Below, one piece after another: positions 32,701 to 47,700 of a stretch of 64,000 nt of DNA. The notes beneath the pieces were generated by a model. That model searched no databases. It saw nothing but the letters and a program-made list of their open reading frames with translations, and was not told the origin of the DNA. The translations under genes were made by a program, and so were the position numbers. The stretch is from Hyaloperonospora brassicae (taxonomy: Eukaryota > Oomycota > Peronosporomycetes > Peronosporales > Peronosporaceae). Within the stretch, counting starts at the first letter, position 1, and each line of letters opens with the position of its first letter. The stretch spans positions 102,625 to 166,624 of the forward strand of contig CANTFL010001461.1 of NCBI GenBank assembly GCA_947650285.1, in the 5' to 3' direction.

Positions 32701-35700
32701 ATGAATGGTGATATGCTGTCACCTGCTGTGATAAATGCCACCAAGGCTATGAGCTGTGACGCTGGTGGAGAAGGTGTTGAAGACGAGTGTAATGGTCTGT
32801 TATCGTATCTCGATTTGCTAGCTGATCTGGACTGGGGGCGCGTATTTTTATTCGGCAATCACCCTACAAGTGGAGATCGATTATCGATCAAGATACCTTC
32901 GGCTATCGATATTACAAAAAAGATTAAAAGCGTCGAGTGGATACAAGACCGACCGAAGCAAGAGATTGACGCCACAAGGGAGATTACGAACGGAGGCACC
33001 GAGTCTGCGGTAGCTGATCTGTTACAAGAACGGTCCAGCTGTCAGGCAGACGGGATCGGGTTCAAGGATGGTGAGTCGCAGGAAGAACATTCCCAACTGG
33101 TCAAAGGACTCGAAATGATTGCGACCGTGAGACTGTCGAAGGGAAACGAGGGTGCGAGGTCGCCGGCGCAGGGTAAGGTGGAGATCGATCAAGCGTCGAT
33201 CGGAGTAAAACAATCGGTATGTGAAGATAGCACGACCAAAGACGGAGACCATGACGATAGTGATACGGTGCATAAAGAGTCCAGACGTCAGTCAGGCGGG
33301 ATGTCGACTCGTGATGGTGTGTTACAAGGACGAGACGATGGACAGTCTGGAGACGCAGCTATAATAAGGACTTACGGTAACTTACCTGGAGTGATTGGTG
33401 ATATGCTGTCACCTGCTGTGATAAATGCCACCAAGGCTATGAGCTGTGACGCTGGTGGAGAAGGTGTTGAAGACGAGTGTAATGGTCTGTTATCGTATCT
33501 CGATTTGCTAGCTGATCTGGACTGGGGGCGCGTATTTTTATTCGGCAATCACCCTACAAGTGGAGATCGATTATCGATCAAGATACCTTCGGCTATCGAT
33601 ATTACAAAAAAGATTAAAAGCGTCGAGTGGATACAAGACCGACCGAAGCAAGAGATTGACGCCACAAGGGAGATTACGAACGGAGGCACCGAGTCTGCGG
33701 TAGCTGATCTGTTACAAGAACGGTCCAGCTGTCAGGCAGACGGGATCGGGTTCAAGGATGGTGAGTCGCAGGAAGAACATTCCCAACTGGTCAAAGGACT
33801 CGAAATGATTGCGACCGTGAGATTGTCGAAGGGAAACGAGGGTGCGAGGTCGCCGGCGCAGGGTAAGGTGGAGATCGATCAAGCGTCGATCGGAGTAAAA
33901 CAATCGGTATGTGAAGATAGCACGACCAAAGACGGAGACCATGACGATAGTGATACGGTGCATGGAGAGTCCAGACGTCAGTCAGGCGGGATGTCGACTC
34001 GTGATGGTGTGTTACAAGGACGAGACGATGGACAGTCTGGAGACGCAGCTATAATAAGGACTTACGGTAACTTACCTGGAATGAATGGTGATATGCTGTC
34101 ACCTGCTGTGATAAATGCCACCAAGGCTATGAGCTGTGACGCTGGTGGAGAAGGTGTTGAAGACGAGTGTAATGGTCTGTTATCGTATCTCGATTTGCTA
34201 GCTGATCTGGACTGGGGGCGCGTATTTTTATTCGGCGATCACCCTACAAGTGGAGATCGATTATCGATCAAGATACCTTCGGCTATCGATATTACAAAAA
34301 AGATTAAAAGCGTCGAGTGGATACAAGACCGACCGAAGCAAGAGATTGACGCCACAAGGGAGATTACGAACGGAGGCACCGAGTCTGCGGTAGCTGATCT
34401 GTTACAAGAACGGTCCAGCTGTCAGGCAGACGGGATCGGGTTCAAGGATGGTGAGTCGCAGGAAGAACATTCCCAACTGGTCAAAGGACTCGAAATGATT
34501 GCGACCGTGAGATTGTCGAAGGGAAACGAGGGTGCGAGGTCGCCGGCGCAGGGTAAGGTGGAGATCGATCAAGCGTCGATCGGAGTAAAACAATCGGTAT
34601 GTGAAGATAGCACGACCAAAGACGGAGACCATGACGATAGTGATACGGTGCATAAAGAGTCCAGACGTCAGTCAGGCGGGATGTCGACTCGTGATGGTGT
34701 GTTACAAGGACGAGACGATGGACAGTCTGGAGACGCAGCTATAATAAGGACTTACGGTAACTTACCTGGAATGAATGGTGATATGCTGTCACCTGCTGTG
34801 ATAAATGCCACCAAGGCTATGAGCTGTGACGCTGGTGGAGAAGGTGTTGAAGACGAGTGTAATGGTCTGTTATCGTATCTCGATTTGCTAGCTAATCTGG
34901 ACTGGGGGCGCGTATTTTTATTCGGCGATCACCCTACAAGTGGAGATCGATTATCGATCAAGATACCTTCGGCTATCGATATTACAAAAAAGATTAAAAG
35001 CGTCGAGTGGATACAAGACCGACCGAAGCAAGAGATTGACGCCACAAGGGAGATTACGAACGGAGGCACCGAGTCTGCGGTAGCTGATCTGTTACAAGAA
35101 CGGTCCAGCTGTCAGGCAGACGGGATCGGGTTCAAGGATGGTGAGTCGCAGGAAGAACATTCCCAACTGGTCAAAGGACTCGAAATGATTGCGACCGTGA
35201 GATTGTCGAAGGGAAACGAGGGTGCGAGGTCGCCGGCGCAGGGTAAGGTGGAGATCGATCAAGCGTCGATCGGAGTAAAACAATCGGTATGTGAAGATAG
35301 CACGACCAAAGACGGAGACCATGACGATAGTGATACGGTGCATAAAGAGTCCAGACGTCAGTCAGGCGGGATGTCGACTCGTGATGGTGTGTTACAAGGA
35401 CGAGACGATGGACAGTCTGGAGACGCAGCTATAATAAGGACTTACGGTAACTTACCTGGAATGAATGGTGATATGCTGTCACCTGCTGTGATAAATGCCA
35501 CCAAGGCTATGAGCTGTGACGCTGGTGGAGAAGGTGTTGAAGACGAGTGTAATGGTCTGTTATCGTATCTCGATTTGCTAGCTAATCTGGACTGGGGGCG
35601 CGTATTTTTATTCGGCGATCACCCTACAAGTGGAGATCGATTATCGATCAAGATACCTTCGGCGATCGATATTACAAAAAAGATTAAAAGCGTCGAGTGG

Positions 35701-38700
35701 ATACAAGACCGACCGAAGCAAGAGATTGACGCCACAAGGGAGATTACGAACGGAGGCACCGAGTCTGCGGTAGCTGATCTGTTACAAGAACGGTCCAGCT
35801 GTCAGGCAGACGGGATCGGGTTCAAGGATGGTGAGTCGCAGGAAGAACATTCCCAACTGGTCAAAGGACTCGAAATGATTGCGACCGTGAGATTGTCGAA
35901 GGGAAACGAGGGTGCGAGGTCGCCGGCGCAGGGTAAGGTGGAGATCAATCAAGCGTCGATCGGAGTAAAACAATCGGTATGTGAAGATAGCACGACCAAA
36001 GACGGAGACCATGACGATAGTGATACGGTGCATGGAGAGTCCAGACGTCAGTCAGGCGGGATGTCGACTCGTGATGGTGTGTTACAAGGACGAGACGATG
36101 GACAGTCTGGAGACGCAGCTATAATAAGGACTTACGGTAACTTACCTGGAATGAATGGTGATATGCTGTCACCTGCTGTGATAAATGCCACCAAGGCTAT
36201 GAGCTGTGACGCTGGTGGAGAAGGTGTTGAAGACGAGTGTAATGGTCTGTTATCGTATCTCGATTTGCTAGCTGATCTGGACTGGGGGCGCGTATTTTTA
36301 TTCGGCGATCACCCTACAAGTGGAGATCGATTATCGATCAAGATACCTTCGGCTATCGATATTACAAAAAAGATTAAAAGCGTCGAGTGGATACAAGACC
36401 GACCGAAGCAAGAGATTGACGCCACAAGGGAGATTACGAACGGAGGCACCGAGTCTGCGGTAGCTGATCTGTTACAAGAACGGTCCAGCTGTCAGGCAGA
36501 CGGGATCGGGTTCAAGGATGGTGAGTCGCAGGAAGAACATTCCCAACTGGTCAAAGGACTCGAAATGATTGCGACCGTGAGATTGTCGAAGGGAAACGAG
36601 GGTGCGAGGTCGCCGGCGCAGGGTAAGGTGGAGATCGATCAAGCGTCGATCGGAGTAAAACAATCGGTATGTGAAGATAGCACGACCAAAGACGGAGACC
36701 ATGACGATAGTGATACGGTGCATGGAGAGTCCAGACGTCAGTCAGGCGGGATGTCGACTCGTGATGGTGTGTTACAAGGACGAGACGATGGACAGTCTGG
36801 AGACGCAGCTATAATAAGGACTTACGGTAACTTACCTGGAATGAATGGTGATATGCTGTCACCTGCTGTGATAAATGCCACCAAGGCTATGAGCTGTGAC
36901 GCTGGTGGAGAAGGTGTTGAAGACGAGTGTAATGGTCTGTTATCGTATCTCGATTTGCTAGCTGATCTGGACTGGGGGCGCGTATTTTTATTCGGCAATC
37001 ACCCTACAAGTGGAGATCGATTATCGATCAAGATACCTTCGGCGATCGATATTACAAAAAAGATTAAAAGCGTCGAGTGGATACAAGACCGACCGAAGCA
37101 AGAGATTGACGCCACAAGGGAGATTACGAACGGAGGCACCGAGTCTGCGGTAGCTGATCTGTTACAAGAACGGTCCAGCTGTCAGGCAGACGGGATCGGG
37201 TTCAAGGATGGTGAGTCGCAGGAAGAACATTCCCAACTGGTCAAAGGACTCGAAATGATTGCGACCGTGAGATTGTCGAAGGGAAACGAGGGTGCGAGGT
37301 CGCCGGCGCAGGGTAAGGTGGAGATCGATCAAGCGTCGATCGGAGTAAAACAATCGGTATGTGAAGATAGCACGACCAAAGACGGAGACCATGACGATAG
37401 TGATACGGTGCATGGAGAGTCCAGACGTCAGTCAGGCGGGATGTCGACTCGTGATGGTGTGTTACAAGGACGAGACGATGGACAGTCTGGAGACGCAGCT
37501 ATAATAAGGACTTACGGTAACTTACCTGGAATGAATGGTGATATGCTGTCACCTGCTGTGATAAATGCCACCAAGGCTATGAGCTGTGACGCTGGTGGAG
37601 AAGGTGTTGAAGACGAGTGTAATGGTCTGTTATCGTATCTCGATTTGCTAGCTAATCTGGACTGGGGGCGCGTATTTTTATTCGGCGATCACCCTACAAG
37701 TGGAGATCGATTATCGATCAAGATACCTTCGGCTATCGATATTACAAAAAAGATTAAAAGCGTCGAGTGGATACAAGACCGACCGAAGCAAGAGATTGAC
37801 GCCACAAGGGAGATTACGAACGGAGGCACCGAGTCTGCGGTAGCTGATCTGTTACAAGAACGGTCCAGCTGTCAGGCAGACGGGATCGGGTTCAAGGATG
37901 GTGAGTCGCAGGAAGAACATTCCCAACTGGTCAAAGGACTCGAAATGATTGCGACCGTGAGACTGTCGAAGGGAAACGAGGGTGCGAGGTCGCCGGCGCA
38001 GGGTAAGGTGGAGATCGATCAAGCGTCGATCGGAGTAAAACAATCGGTATGTGAAGATAGCACGACCAAAGACGGAGACCATGACGATAGTGATACGGTG
38101 CATGGAGAGTCCAGACGTCAGTCAGGCGGGATGTCGACTCGTGATGGTGTGTTACAAGGACGAGACGATGGACAGTCTGGAGACGCAGCTATAATAAGGA
38201 CTTACGGTAACTTACCTGGAATGAATGGTGATATGCTGTCACCTGCTGTGATAAATGCCACCAAGGCTATGAGCTGTGACGCTGGTGGAGAAGGTGTTGA
38301 AGACGAGTGTAATGGTCTGTTATCGTATCTCGATTTGCTAGCTGATCTGGACTGGGGGCGCGTATTTTTATTCGGCAATCACCCTACAAGTGGAGATCGA
38401 TTATCGATCAAGATACCTTCGGCTATCGATATTACAAAAAAGATTAAAAGCGTCGAGTGGATACAAGACCGACCGAAGCAAGAGATTGACGCCACAAGGG
38501 AGATTACGAACGGAGGCACCGAGTCTGCGGTAGCTGATCTGTTACAAGAACGGTCCAGCTGTCAGGCAGACGGGATCGGGTTCAAGGATGGTGAGTCGCA
38601 GGAAGAACATTCCCAACTGGTCAAAGGACTCGAAATGATTGCGACCGTGAGATTGTCGAAGGGAAACGAGGGTGCGAGGTCGCCGGCGCAGGGTAAGGTG

Positions 38701-41700
38701 GAGATCGATCAAGCGTCGATCGGAGTAAAACAATCGGTATGTGAAGATAGCACGACCAAAGACGGAGACCATGACGATAGTGATACGGTGCATGGAGAGT
38801 CCAGACGTCAGTCAGGCGGGATGTCGACTCGTGATGGTGTGTTACAAGGACGAGACGATGGACAGTCTGGAGACGCAGCTATAATAAGGACTTACGGTAA
38901 CTTACCTGGAATGAATGGTGATATGCTGTCACCTGCTGTGATAAATGCCACCAAGGCTATGAGCTGTGACGCTGGTGGAGAAGGTGTTGAAGACGAGTGT
39001 AATGGTCTGTTATCGTATCTCGATTTGCTAGCTGATCTGGACTGGGGGCGCGTATTTTTATTCGGCGATCACCCTACAAGTGGAGATCGATTATCGATCA
39101 AGATACCTTCGGCTATCGATATTACAAAAAAGATTAAAAGCGTCGAGTGGATACAAGACCGACCGAAGCAAGAGATTGACGCCACAAGGGAGATTACGAA
39201 CGGAGGCACCGAGTCTGCGGTAGCTGATCTGTTACAAGAACGGTCCAGCTGTCAGGCAGACGGGATCGGGTTCAAGGATGGTGAGTCGCAGGAAGAACAT
39301 TCCCAACTGGTCAAAGGACTCGAAATGATTGCGACCGTGAGATTGTCGAAGGGAAACGAGGGTGCGAGGTCGCCGGCGCAGGGTAAGGTGGAGATCGATC
39401 AAGCGTCGATCGGAGTAAAACAATCGGTATGTGAAGATAGCACGACCAAAGACGGAGACCATGACGATAGTGATACGGTGCATGGAGAGTCCAGACGTCA
39501 GTCAGGCGGGATGTCGACTCGTGATGGTGTGTTACAAGGACGAGACGATGGACAGTCTGGAGACGCAGCTATAATAAGGACTTACGGTAACTTACCTGGA
39601 ATGAATGGTGATATGCTGTCACCTGCTGTGATAAATGCCACCAAGGCTATGAGCTGTGACGCTGGTGGAGAAGGTGTTGAAGACGAGTGTAATGGTCTGT
39701 TATCGTATCTCGATTTGCTAGCTGATCTGGACTGGGGGCGCGTATTTTTATTCGGCAATCACCCTACAAGTGGAGATCGATTATCGATCAAGATACCTTC
39801 GGCTATCGATATTACAAAAAAGATTAAAAGCGTCGAGTGGATACAAGACCGACCGAAGCAAGAGATTGACGCCACAAGGGAGATTACGAACGGAGGCACC
39901 GAGTCTGCGGTAGCTGATCTGTTACAAGAACGGTCCAGCTGTCAGGCAGACGGGATCGGGTTCAAGGATGGTGAGTCGCAGGAAGAACATTCCCAACTGG
40001 TCAAAGGACTCGAAATGATTGCGACCGTGAGATTGTCGAAGGGAAACGAGGGTGCGAGGTCGCCGGCGCAGGGTAAGGTGGAGATCGATCAAGCGTCGAT
40101 CGGAGTAAAACAATCGGTATGTGAAGATAGCACGACCAAAGACGGAGACCATGACGATAGTGATACGGTGCATGGAGAGTCCAGACGTCAGTCAGGCGGG
40201 ATGTCGACTCGTGATGGTGTGTTACAAGGACGAGACGATGGACAGTCTGGAGACGCAGCTATAATAAGGACTTACGGTAACTTACCTGGAATGAATGGTG
40301 ATATGCTGTCACCTGCTGTGATAAATGCCACCAAGGCTATGAGCTGTGACGCTGGTGGAGAAGGTGTTGAAGACGAGTGTAATGGTCTGTTATCGTATCT
40401 CGATTTGCTAGCTGATCTGGACTGGGGGCGCGTATTTTTATTCGGCGATCACCCTACAAGTGGAGATCGATTATCGATCAAGATACCTTCGGCTATCGAT
40501 ATTACAAAAAAGATTAAAAGCGTCGAGTGGATACAAGACCGACCGAAGCAAGAGATTGACGCCACAAGGGAGATTACGAACGGAGGCACCGAGTCTGCGG
40601 TAGCTGATCTGTTACAAGAACGGTCCAGCTGTCAGGCAGACGGGATCGGGTTCAAGGATGGTGAGTCGCAGGAAGAACATTCCCAACTGGTCAAAGGACT
40701 CGAAATGATTGCGACCGTGAGATTGTCGAAGGGAAACGAGGGTGCGAGGTCGCCGGCGCAGGGTAAGGTGGAGATCGATCAAGCGTCGATCGGAGTAAAA
40801 CAATCGGTATGTGAAGATAGCACGACCAAAGACGGAGACCATGACGATAGTGATACGGTGCATGGAGAGTCCAGACGTCAGTCAGGCGGGATGTCGACTC
40901 GTGATGGTGTGTTACAAGGACGAGACGATGGACAGTCTGGAGACGCAGCTATAATAAGGACTTACGGTAACTTACCTGGAATGAATGGTGATATGCTGTC
41001 ACCTGCTGTGATAAATGCCACCAAGGCTATGAGCTGTGACGCTGGTGGAGAAGGTGTTGAAGACGAGTGTAATGGTCTGTTATCGTATCTCGATTTGCTA
41101 GCTGATCTGGACTGGGGGCGCGTATTTTTATTCGGCGATCACCCTACAAGTGGAGATCGATTATCGATCAAGATACCTTCGGCGATCGATATTACAAAAA
41201 AGATTAAAAGCGTCGAGTGGATACAAGACCGACCGAAGCAAGAGATTGACGCCACAAGGGAGATTACGAACGGAGGCACCGAGTCTGCGGTAGCTGATCT
41301 GTTACAAGAACGGTCCAGCTGTCAGGCAGACGGGATCGGGTTCAAGGATGGTGAGTCGCAGGAAGAACATTCCCAACTGGTCAAAGGACTCGAAATGATT
41401 GCGACCGTGAGATTGTCGAAGGGAAACGAGGGTGCGAGGTCGCCGGCGCAGGGTAAGGTGGAGATCGATCAAGCGTCGATCGGAGTAAAACAATCGGTAT
41501 GTGAAGATAGCACGACCAAAGACGGAGACCATGACGATAGTGATACGGTGCATGGAGAGTCCAGACGTCAGTCAGGCGGGATGTCGACTCGTGATGGTGT
41601 GTTACAAGGACGAGACGATGGACAGTCTGGAGACGCAGCTATAATAAGGACTTACGGTAACTTACCTGGAATGAATGGTGATATGCTGTCACCTGCTGTG

Positions 41701-44700
41701 ATAAATGCCACCAAGGCTATGAGCTGTGACGCTGGTGGAGAAGGTGTTGAAGACGAGTGTAATGGTCTGTTATCGTATCTCGATTTGCTAGCTGATCTGG
41801 ACTGGGGGCGCGTATTTTTATTCGGCGATCACCCTACAAGTGGAGATCGATTATCGATCAAGATACCTTCGGCGATCGATATTACAAAAAAGATTAAAAG
41901 CGTCGAGTGGATACAAGACCGACCGAAGCAAGAGATTGACGCCACAAGGGAGATTACGAACGGAGGCACCGAGTCTGCGGTAGCTGATCTGTTACAAGAA
42001 CGGTCCAGCTGTCAGGCAGACGGGATCGGGTTCAAGGATGGTGAGTCGCAAGAAGAACATTCCCAACTGGTCAAAGGACTCGAAATGATTGCGACCGTGA
42101 GATTGTCGAAGGGAAACGAGGGTGCGAGGTCGCCGGCGCAGGGTAAGGTGGAGATCGATCAAGCGTCGATCGGAGTAAAACAATCGGTATGTGAAGATAG
42201 CACGACCAAAGACGGAGACCATGACGATAGTGATACGGTGCATGGAGAGTCCAGACGTCAGTCAGGCGGGATGTCGACTCGTGATGGTGTGTTACAAGGA
42301 CGAGACGATGGACAGTCTGGAGACGCAGCTATAATAAGGACTTACGGTAACTTACCTGGAATGAATGGTGATATGCTGTCACCTGCTGTGATAAATGCCA
42401 CCAAGGCTATGAGCTGTGACGCTGGTGGAGAAGGTGTTGAAGACGAGTGTAATGGTCTGTTATCGTATCTCGATTTGCTAGCTGATCTGGACTGGGGGCG
42501 CGTATTTTTATTCGGCGATCACCCTACAAGTGGAGATCGATTATCGATCAAGATACCTTCGGCTATCGATATTACAAAAAAGATTAAAAGCGTCGAGTGG
42601 ATACAAGACCGACCGAAGCAAGAGATTGACGCCACAAGGGAGATTACGAACGGAGGCACCGAGTCTGCGGTAGCTGATCTGTTACAAGAACGGTCCAGCT
42701 GTCAGGCAGACGGGATCGGGTTCAAGGATGGTGAGTCGCAGGAAGAACATTCCCAACTGGTCAAAGGACTCGAAATGATTGCGACCGTGAGATTGTCGAA
42801 GGGAAACGAGGGTGCGAGGTCGCCGGCGCAGGGTAAGGTGGAGATCGATCAAGCGTCGATCGGAGTAAAACAATCGGTATGTGAAGATAGCACGACCAAA
42901 GACGGAGACCATGACGATAGTGATACGGTGCATGGAGAGTCCAGACGTCAGTCAGGCGGGATGTCGACTCGTGATGGTGTGTTACAAGGACGAGACGATG
43001 GACAGTCTGGAGACGCAGCTATAATAAGGACTTACGGTAACTTACCTGGAATGAATGGTGATATGCTGTCACCTGCTGTGATAAATGCCACCAAGGCTAT
43101 GAGCTGTGACGCTGGTGGAGAAGGTGTTGAAGACGAGTGTAATGGTCTGTTATCGTATCTCGATTTGCTAGCTAATCTGGACTGGGGGCGCGTATTTTTA
43201 TTCGGCGATCACCCTACAAGTGGAGATCGATTATCGATCAAGATACCTTCGGCTATCGATATTACAAAAAAGATTAAAAGCGTCGAGTGGATACAAGACC
43301 GACCGAAGCAAGAGATTGACGCCACAAGGGAGATTACGAACGGAGGCACCGAGTCTGCGGTAGCTGATCTGTTACAAGAACGGTCCAGCTGTCAGGCAGA
43401 CGGGATCGGGTTCAAGGATGGTGAGTCGCAGGAAGAACATTCCCAACTGGTCAAAGGACTCGAAATGATTGCGACCGTGAGATTGTCGAAGGGAAACGAG
43501 GGTGCGAGGTCGCCGGCGCAGGGTAAGGTGGAGATCGATCAAGCGTCGATCGGAGTAAAACAATCGGTATGTGAAGATAGCACGACCAAAGACGGAGACC
43601 ATGACGATAGTGATACGGTGCATGGAGAGTCCAGACGTCAGTCAGGCGGGATGTCGACTCGTGATGGTGTGTTACAAGGACGAGACGATGGACAGTCTGG
43701 AGACGCAGCTATAATAAGGACTTACGGTAACTTACCTGGAATGAATGGTGATATGCTGTCACCTGCTGTGATAAATGCCACCAAGGCTATGAGCTGTGAC
43801 GCTGGTGGAGAAGGTGTTGAAGACGAGTGTAATGGTCTGTTATCGTATCTCGATTTGCTAGCTAATCTGGACTGGGGGCGCGTATTTTTATTCGGCGATC
43901 ACCCTACAAGTGGAGATCGATTATCGATCAAGATACCTTCGGCTATCGATATTACAAAAAAGATTAAAAGCGTCGAGTGGATACAAGACCGACCGAAGCA
44001 AGAGATTGACGCCACAAGGGAGATTACGAACGGAGGCACCGAGTCTGCGGTAGCTGATCTGTTACAAGAACGGTCCAGCTGTCAGGCAGACGGGATCGGG
44101 TTCAAGGATGGTGAGTCGCAGGAAGAACATTCCCAACTGGTCAAAGGACTCGAAATGATTGCGACCGTGAGATTGTCGAAGGGAAACGAGGGTGCGAGGT
44201 CGCCGGCGCAGGGTAAGGTGGAGATCGATCAAGCGTCGATCGGAGTAAAACAATCGGTATGTGAAGATAGCACGACCAAAGACGGAGACCATGACGATAG
44301 TGATACGGTGCATGGAGAGTCCAGACGTCAGTCAGGCGGGATGTCGACTCGTGATGGTGTGTTACAAGGACGAGACGATGGACAGTCTGGAGACGCAGCT
44401 ATAATAAGGACTTACGGTAACTTACCTGGAATGAATGGTGATATGCTGTCACCTGCTGTGATAAATGCCACCAAGGCTATGAGCTGTGACGCTGGTGGAG
44501 AAGGTGTTGAAGACGAGTGTAATGGTCTGTTATCGTATCTCGATTTGCTAGCTAATCTGGACTGGGGGCGCGTATTTTTATTCGGCGATCACCCTACAAG
44601 TGGAGATCGATTATCGATCAAGATACCTTCGGCTATCGATATTACAAAAAAGATTAAAAGCGTCGAGTGGATACAAGACCGACCGAAGCAAGAGATTGAC

Positions 44701-47700
44701 GCCACAAGGGAGATTACGAACGGAGGCACCGAGTCTGCGGTAGCTGATCTGTTACAAGAACGGTCCAGCTGTCAGGCAGACGGGATCGGGTTCAAGGATG
44801 GTGAGTCGCAGGAAGAACATTCCCAACTGGTCAAAGGACTCGAAATGATTGCGACCGTGAGACTGTCGAAGGGAAACGAGGGTGCGAGGTCGCCGGCGCA
44901 GGGTAAGGTGGAGATCGATCAAGCGTCGATCGGAGTAAAACAATCGGTATGTGAAGATAGCACGACCAAAGACGGAGACCATGACGATAGTGATACGGTG
45001 CATGGAGAGTCCAGACGTCAGTCAGGCGGGATGTCGACTCGTGATGGTGTGTTACAAGGACGAGACGATGGACAGTCTGGAGACGCAGCTATAATAAGGA
45101 CTTACGGTAACTTACCTGGAATGAATGGTGATATGCTGTCACCTGCTGTGATAAATGCCACCAAGGCTATGAGCTGTGACGCTGGTGGAGAAGGTGTTGA
45201 AGACGAGTGTAATGGTCTGTTATCGTATCTCGATTTGCTAGCTAATCTGGACTGGGGGCGCGTATTTTTATTCGGCGATCACCCTACAAGTGGAGATCGA
45301 TTATCGATCAAGATACCTTCGGCTATCGATATTACAAAAAAGATTAAAAGCGTCGAGTGGATACAAGACCGACCGAAGCAAGAGATTGACGCCACAAGGG
45401 AGATTACGAACGGAGGCACCGAGTCTGCGGTAGCTGATCTGTTACAAGAACGGTCCAGCTGTCAGGCAGACGGGATCGGGTTCAAGGATGGTGAGTCGCA
45501 GGAAGAACATTCCCAACTGGTCAAAGGACTCGAAATGATTGCGACCGTGAGATTGTCGAAGGGAAACGAGGGTGCGAGGTCGCCGGCGCAGGGTAAGGTG
45601 GAGATCGATCAAGCGTCGATCGGAGTAAAACAATCGGTATGTGAAGATAGCACGACCAAAGACGGAGACCATGACGATAGTGATACGGTGCATGGAGAGT
45701 CCAGACGTCAGTCAGGCGGGATGTCGACTCGTGATGGTGTGTTACAAGGACGAGACGATGGACAGTCTGGAGACGCAGCTATAATAAGGACTTACGGTAA
45801 CTTACCTGGAATGAATGGTGATATGCTGTCACCTGCTGTGATAAATGCCACCAAGGCTATGAGCTGTGACGCTGGTGGAGAAGGTGTTGAAGACGAGTGT
45901 AATGGTCTGTTATCGTATCTCGATTTGCTAGCTAATCTGGACTGGGGGCGCGTATTTTTATTCGGCGATCACCCTACAAGTGGAGATCGATTATCGATCA
46001 AGATACCTTCGGCGATCGATATTACAAAAAAGATTAAAAGCGTCGAGTGGATACAAGACCGACCGAAGCAAGAGATTGACGCCACAAGGGAGATTACGAA
46101 CGGAGGCACCGAGTCTGCGGTAGCTGATCTGTTACAAGAACGGTCCAGCTGTCAGGCAGACGGGATCGGGTTCAAGGATGGTGAGTCGCAGGAAGAACAT
46201 TCCCAACTGGTCAAAGGACTCGAAATGATTGCGACCGTGAGATTGTCGAAGGGAAACGAGGGTGCGAGGTCGCCGGCGCAGGGTAAGGTGGAGATCGATC
46301 AAGCGTCGATCGGAGTAAAACAATCGGTATGTGAAGATAGCACGACCAAAGACGGAGACCATGACGATAGTGATACGGTGCATGGAGAGTCCAGACGTCA
46401 GTCAGGCGGGATGTCGACTCGTGATGGTGTGTTACAAGGACGAGACGATGGACAGTCTGGAGACGCAGCTATAATAAGGACTTACGGTAACTTACCTGGA
46501 ATGAATGGTGATATGCTGTCACCTGCTGTGATAAATGCCACCAAGGCTATGAGCTGTGACGCTGGTGGAGAAGGTGTTGAAGACGAGTGTAATGGTCTGT
46601 TATCGTATCTCGATTTGCTAGCTAATCTGGACTGGGGGCGCGTATTTTTATTCGGCGATCACCCTACAAGTGGAGATCGATTATCGATCAAGATACCTTC
46701 GGCTATCGATATTACAAAAAAGATTAAAAGCGTCGAGTGGATACAAGACCGACCGAAGCAAGAGATTGACGCCACAAGGGAGATTACGAACGGAGGCACC
46801 GAGTCTGCGGTAGCTGATCTGTTACAAGAACGGTCCAGCTGTCAGGCAGACGGGATCGGGTTCAAGGATGGTGAGTCGCAGGAAGAACATTCCCAACTGG
46901 TCAAAGGACTCGAAATGATTGCGACCGTGAGACTGTCGAAGGGAAACGAGGGTGCGAGGTCGCCGGCGCAGGGTAAGGTGGAGATCGATCAAGCGTCGAT
47001 CGGAGTAAAACAATCGGTATGTGAAGATAGCACGACCAAAGACGGAGACCATGACGATAGTGATACGGTGCATGGAGAGTCCAGACGTCAGTCAGGCGGG
47101 ATGTCGACTCGTGATGGTGTGTTACAAGGACGAGACGATGGACAGTCTGGAGACGCAGCTATAATAAGGACTTACGGTAACTTACCTGGAATGAATGGTG
47201 ATATGCTGTCACCTGCTGTGATAAATGCCACCAAGGCTATGAGCTGTGACGCTGGTGGAGAAGGTGTTGAAGACGAGTGTAATGGTCTGTTATCGTATCT
47301 CGATTTGCTAGCTGATCTGGACTGGGGGCGCGTATTTTTATTCGGCAATCACCCTACAAGTGGAGATCGATTATCGATCAAGATACCTTCGGCTATCGAT
47401 ATTACAAAAAAGATTAAAAGCGTCGAGTGGATACAAGACCGACCGAAGCAAGAGATTGACGCCACAAGGGAGATTACGAACGGAGGCACCGAGTCTGCGG
47501 TAGCTGATCTGTTACAAGAACGGTCCAGCTGTCAGGCAGACGGGATCGGGTTCAAGGATGGTGAGTCGCAGGAAGAACATTCCCAACTGGTCAAAGGACT
47601 CGAAATGATTGCGACCGTGAGATTGTCGAAGGGAAACGAGGGTGCGAGGTCGCCGGCGCAGGGTAAGGTGGAGATCGATCAAGCGTCGATCGGAGTAAAA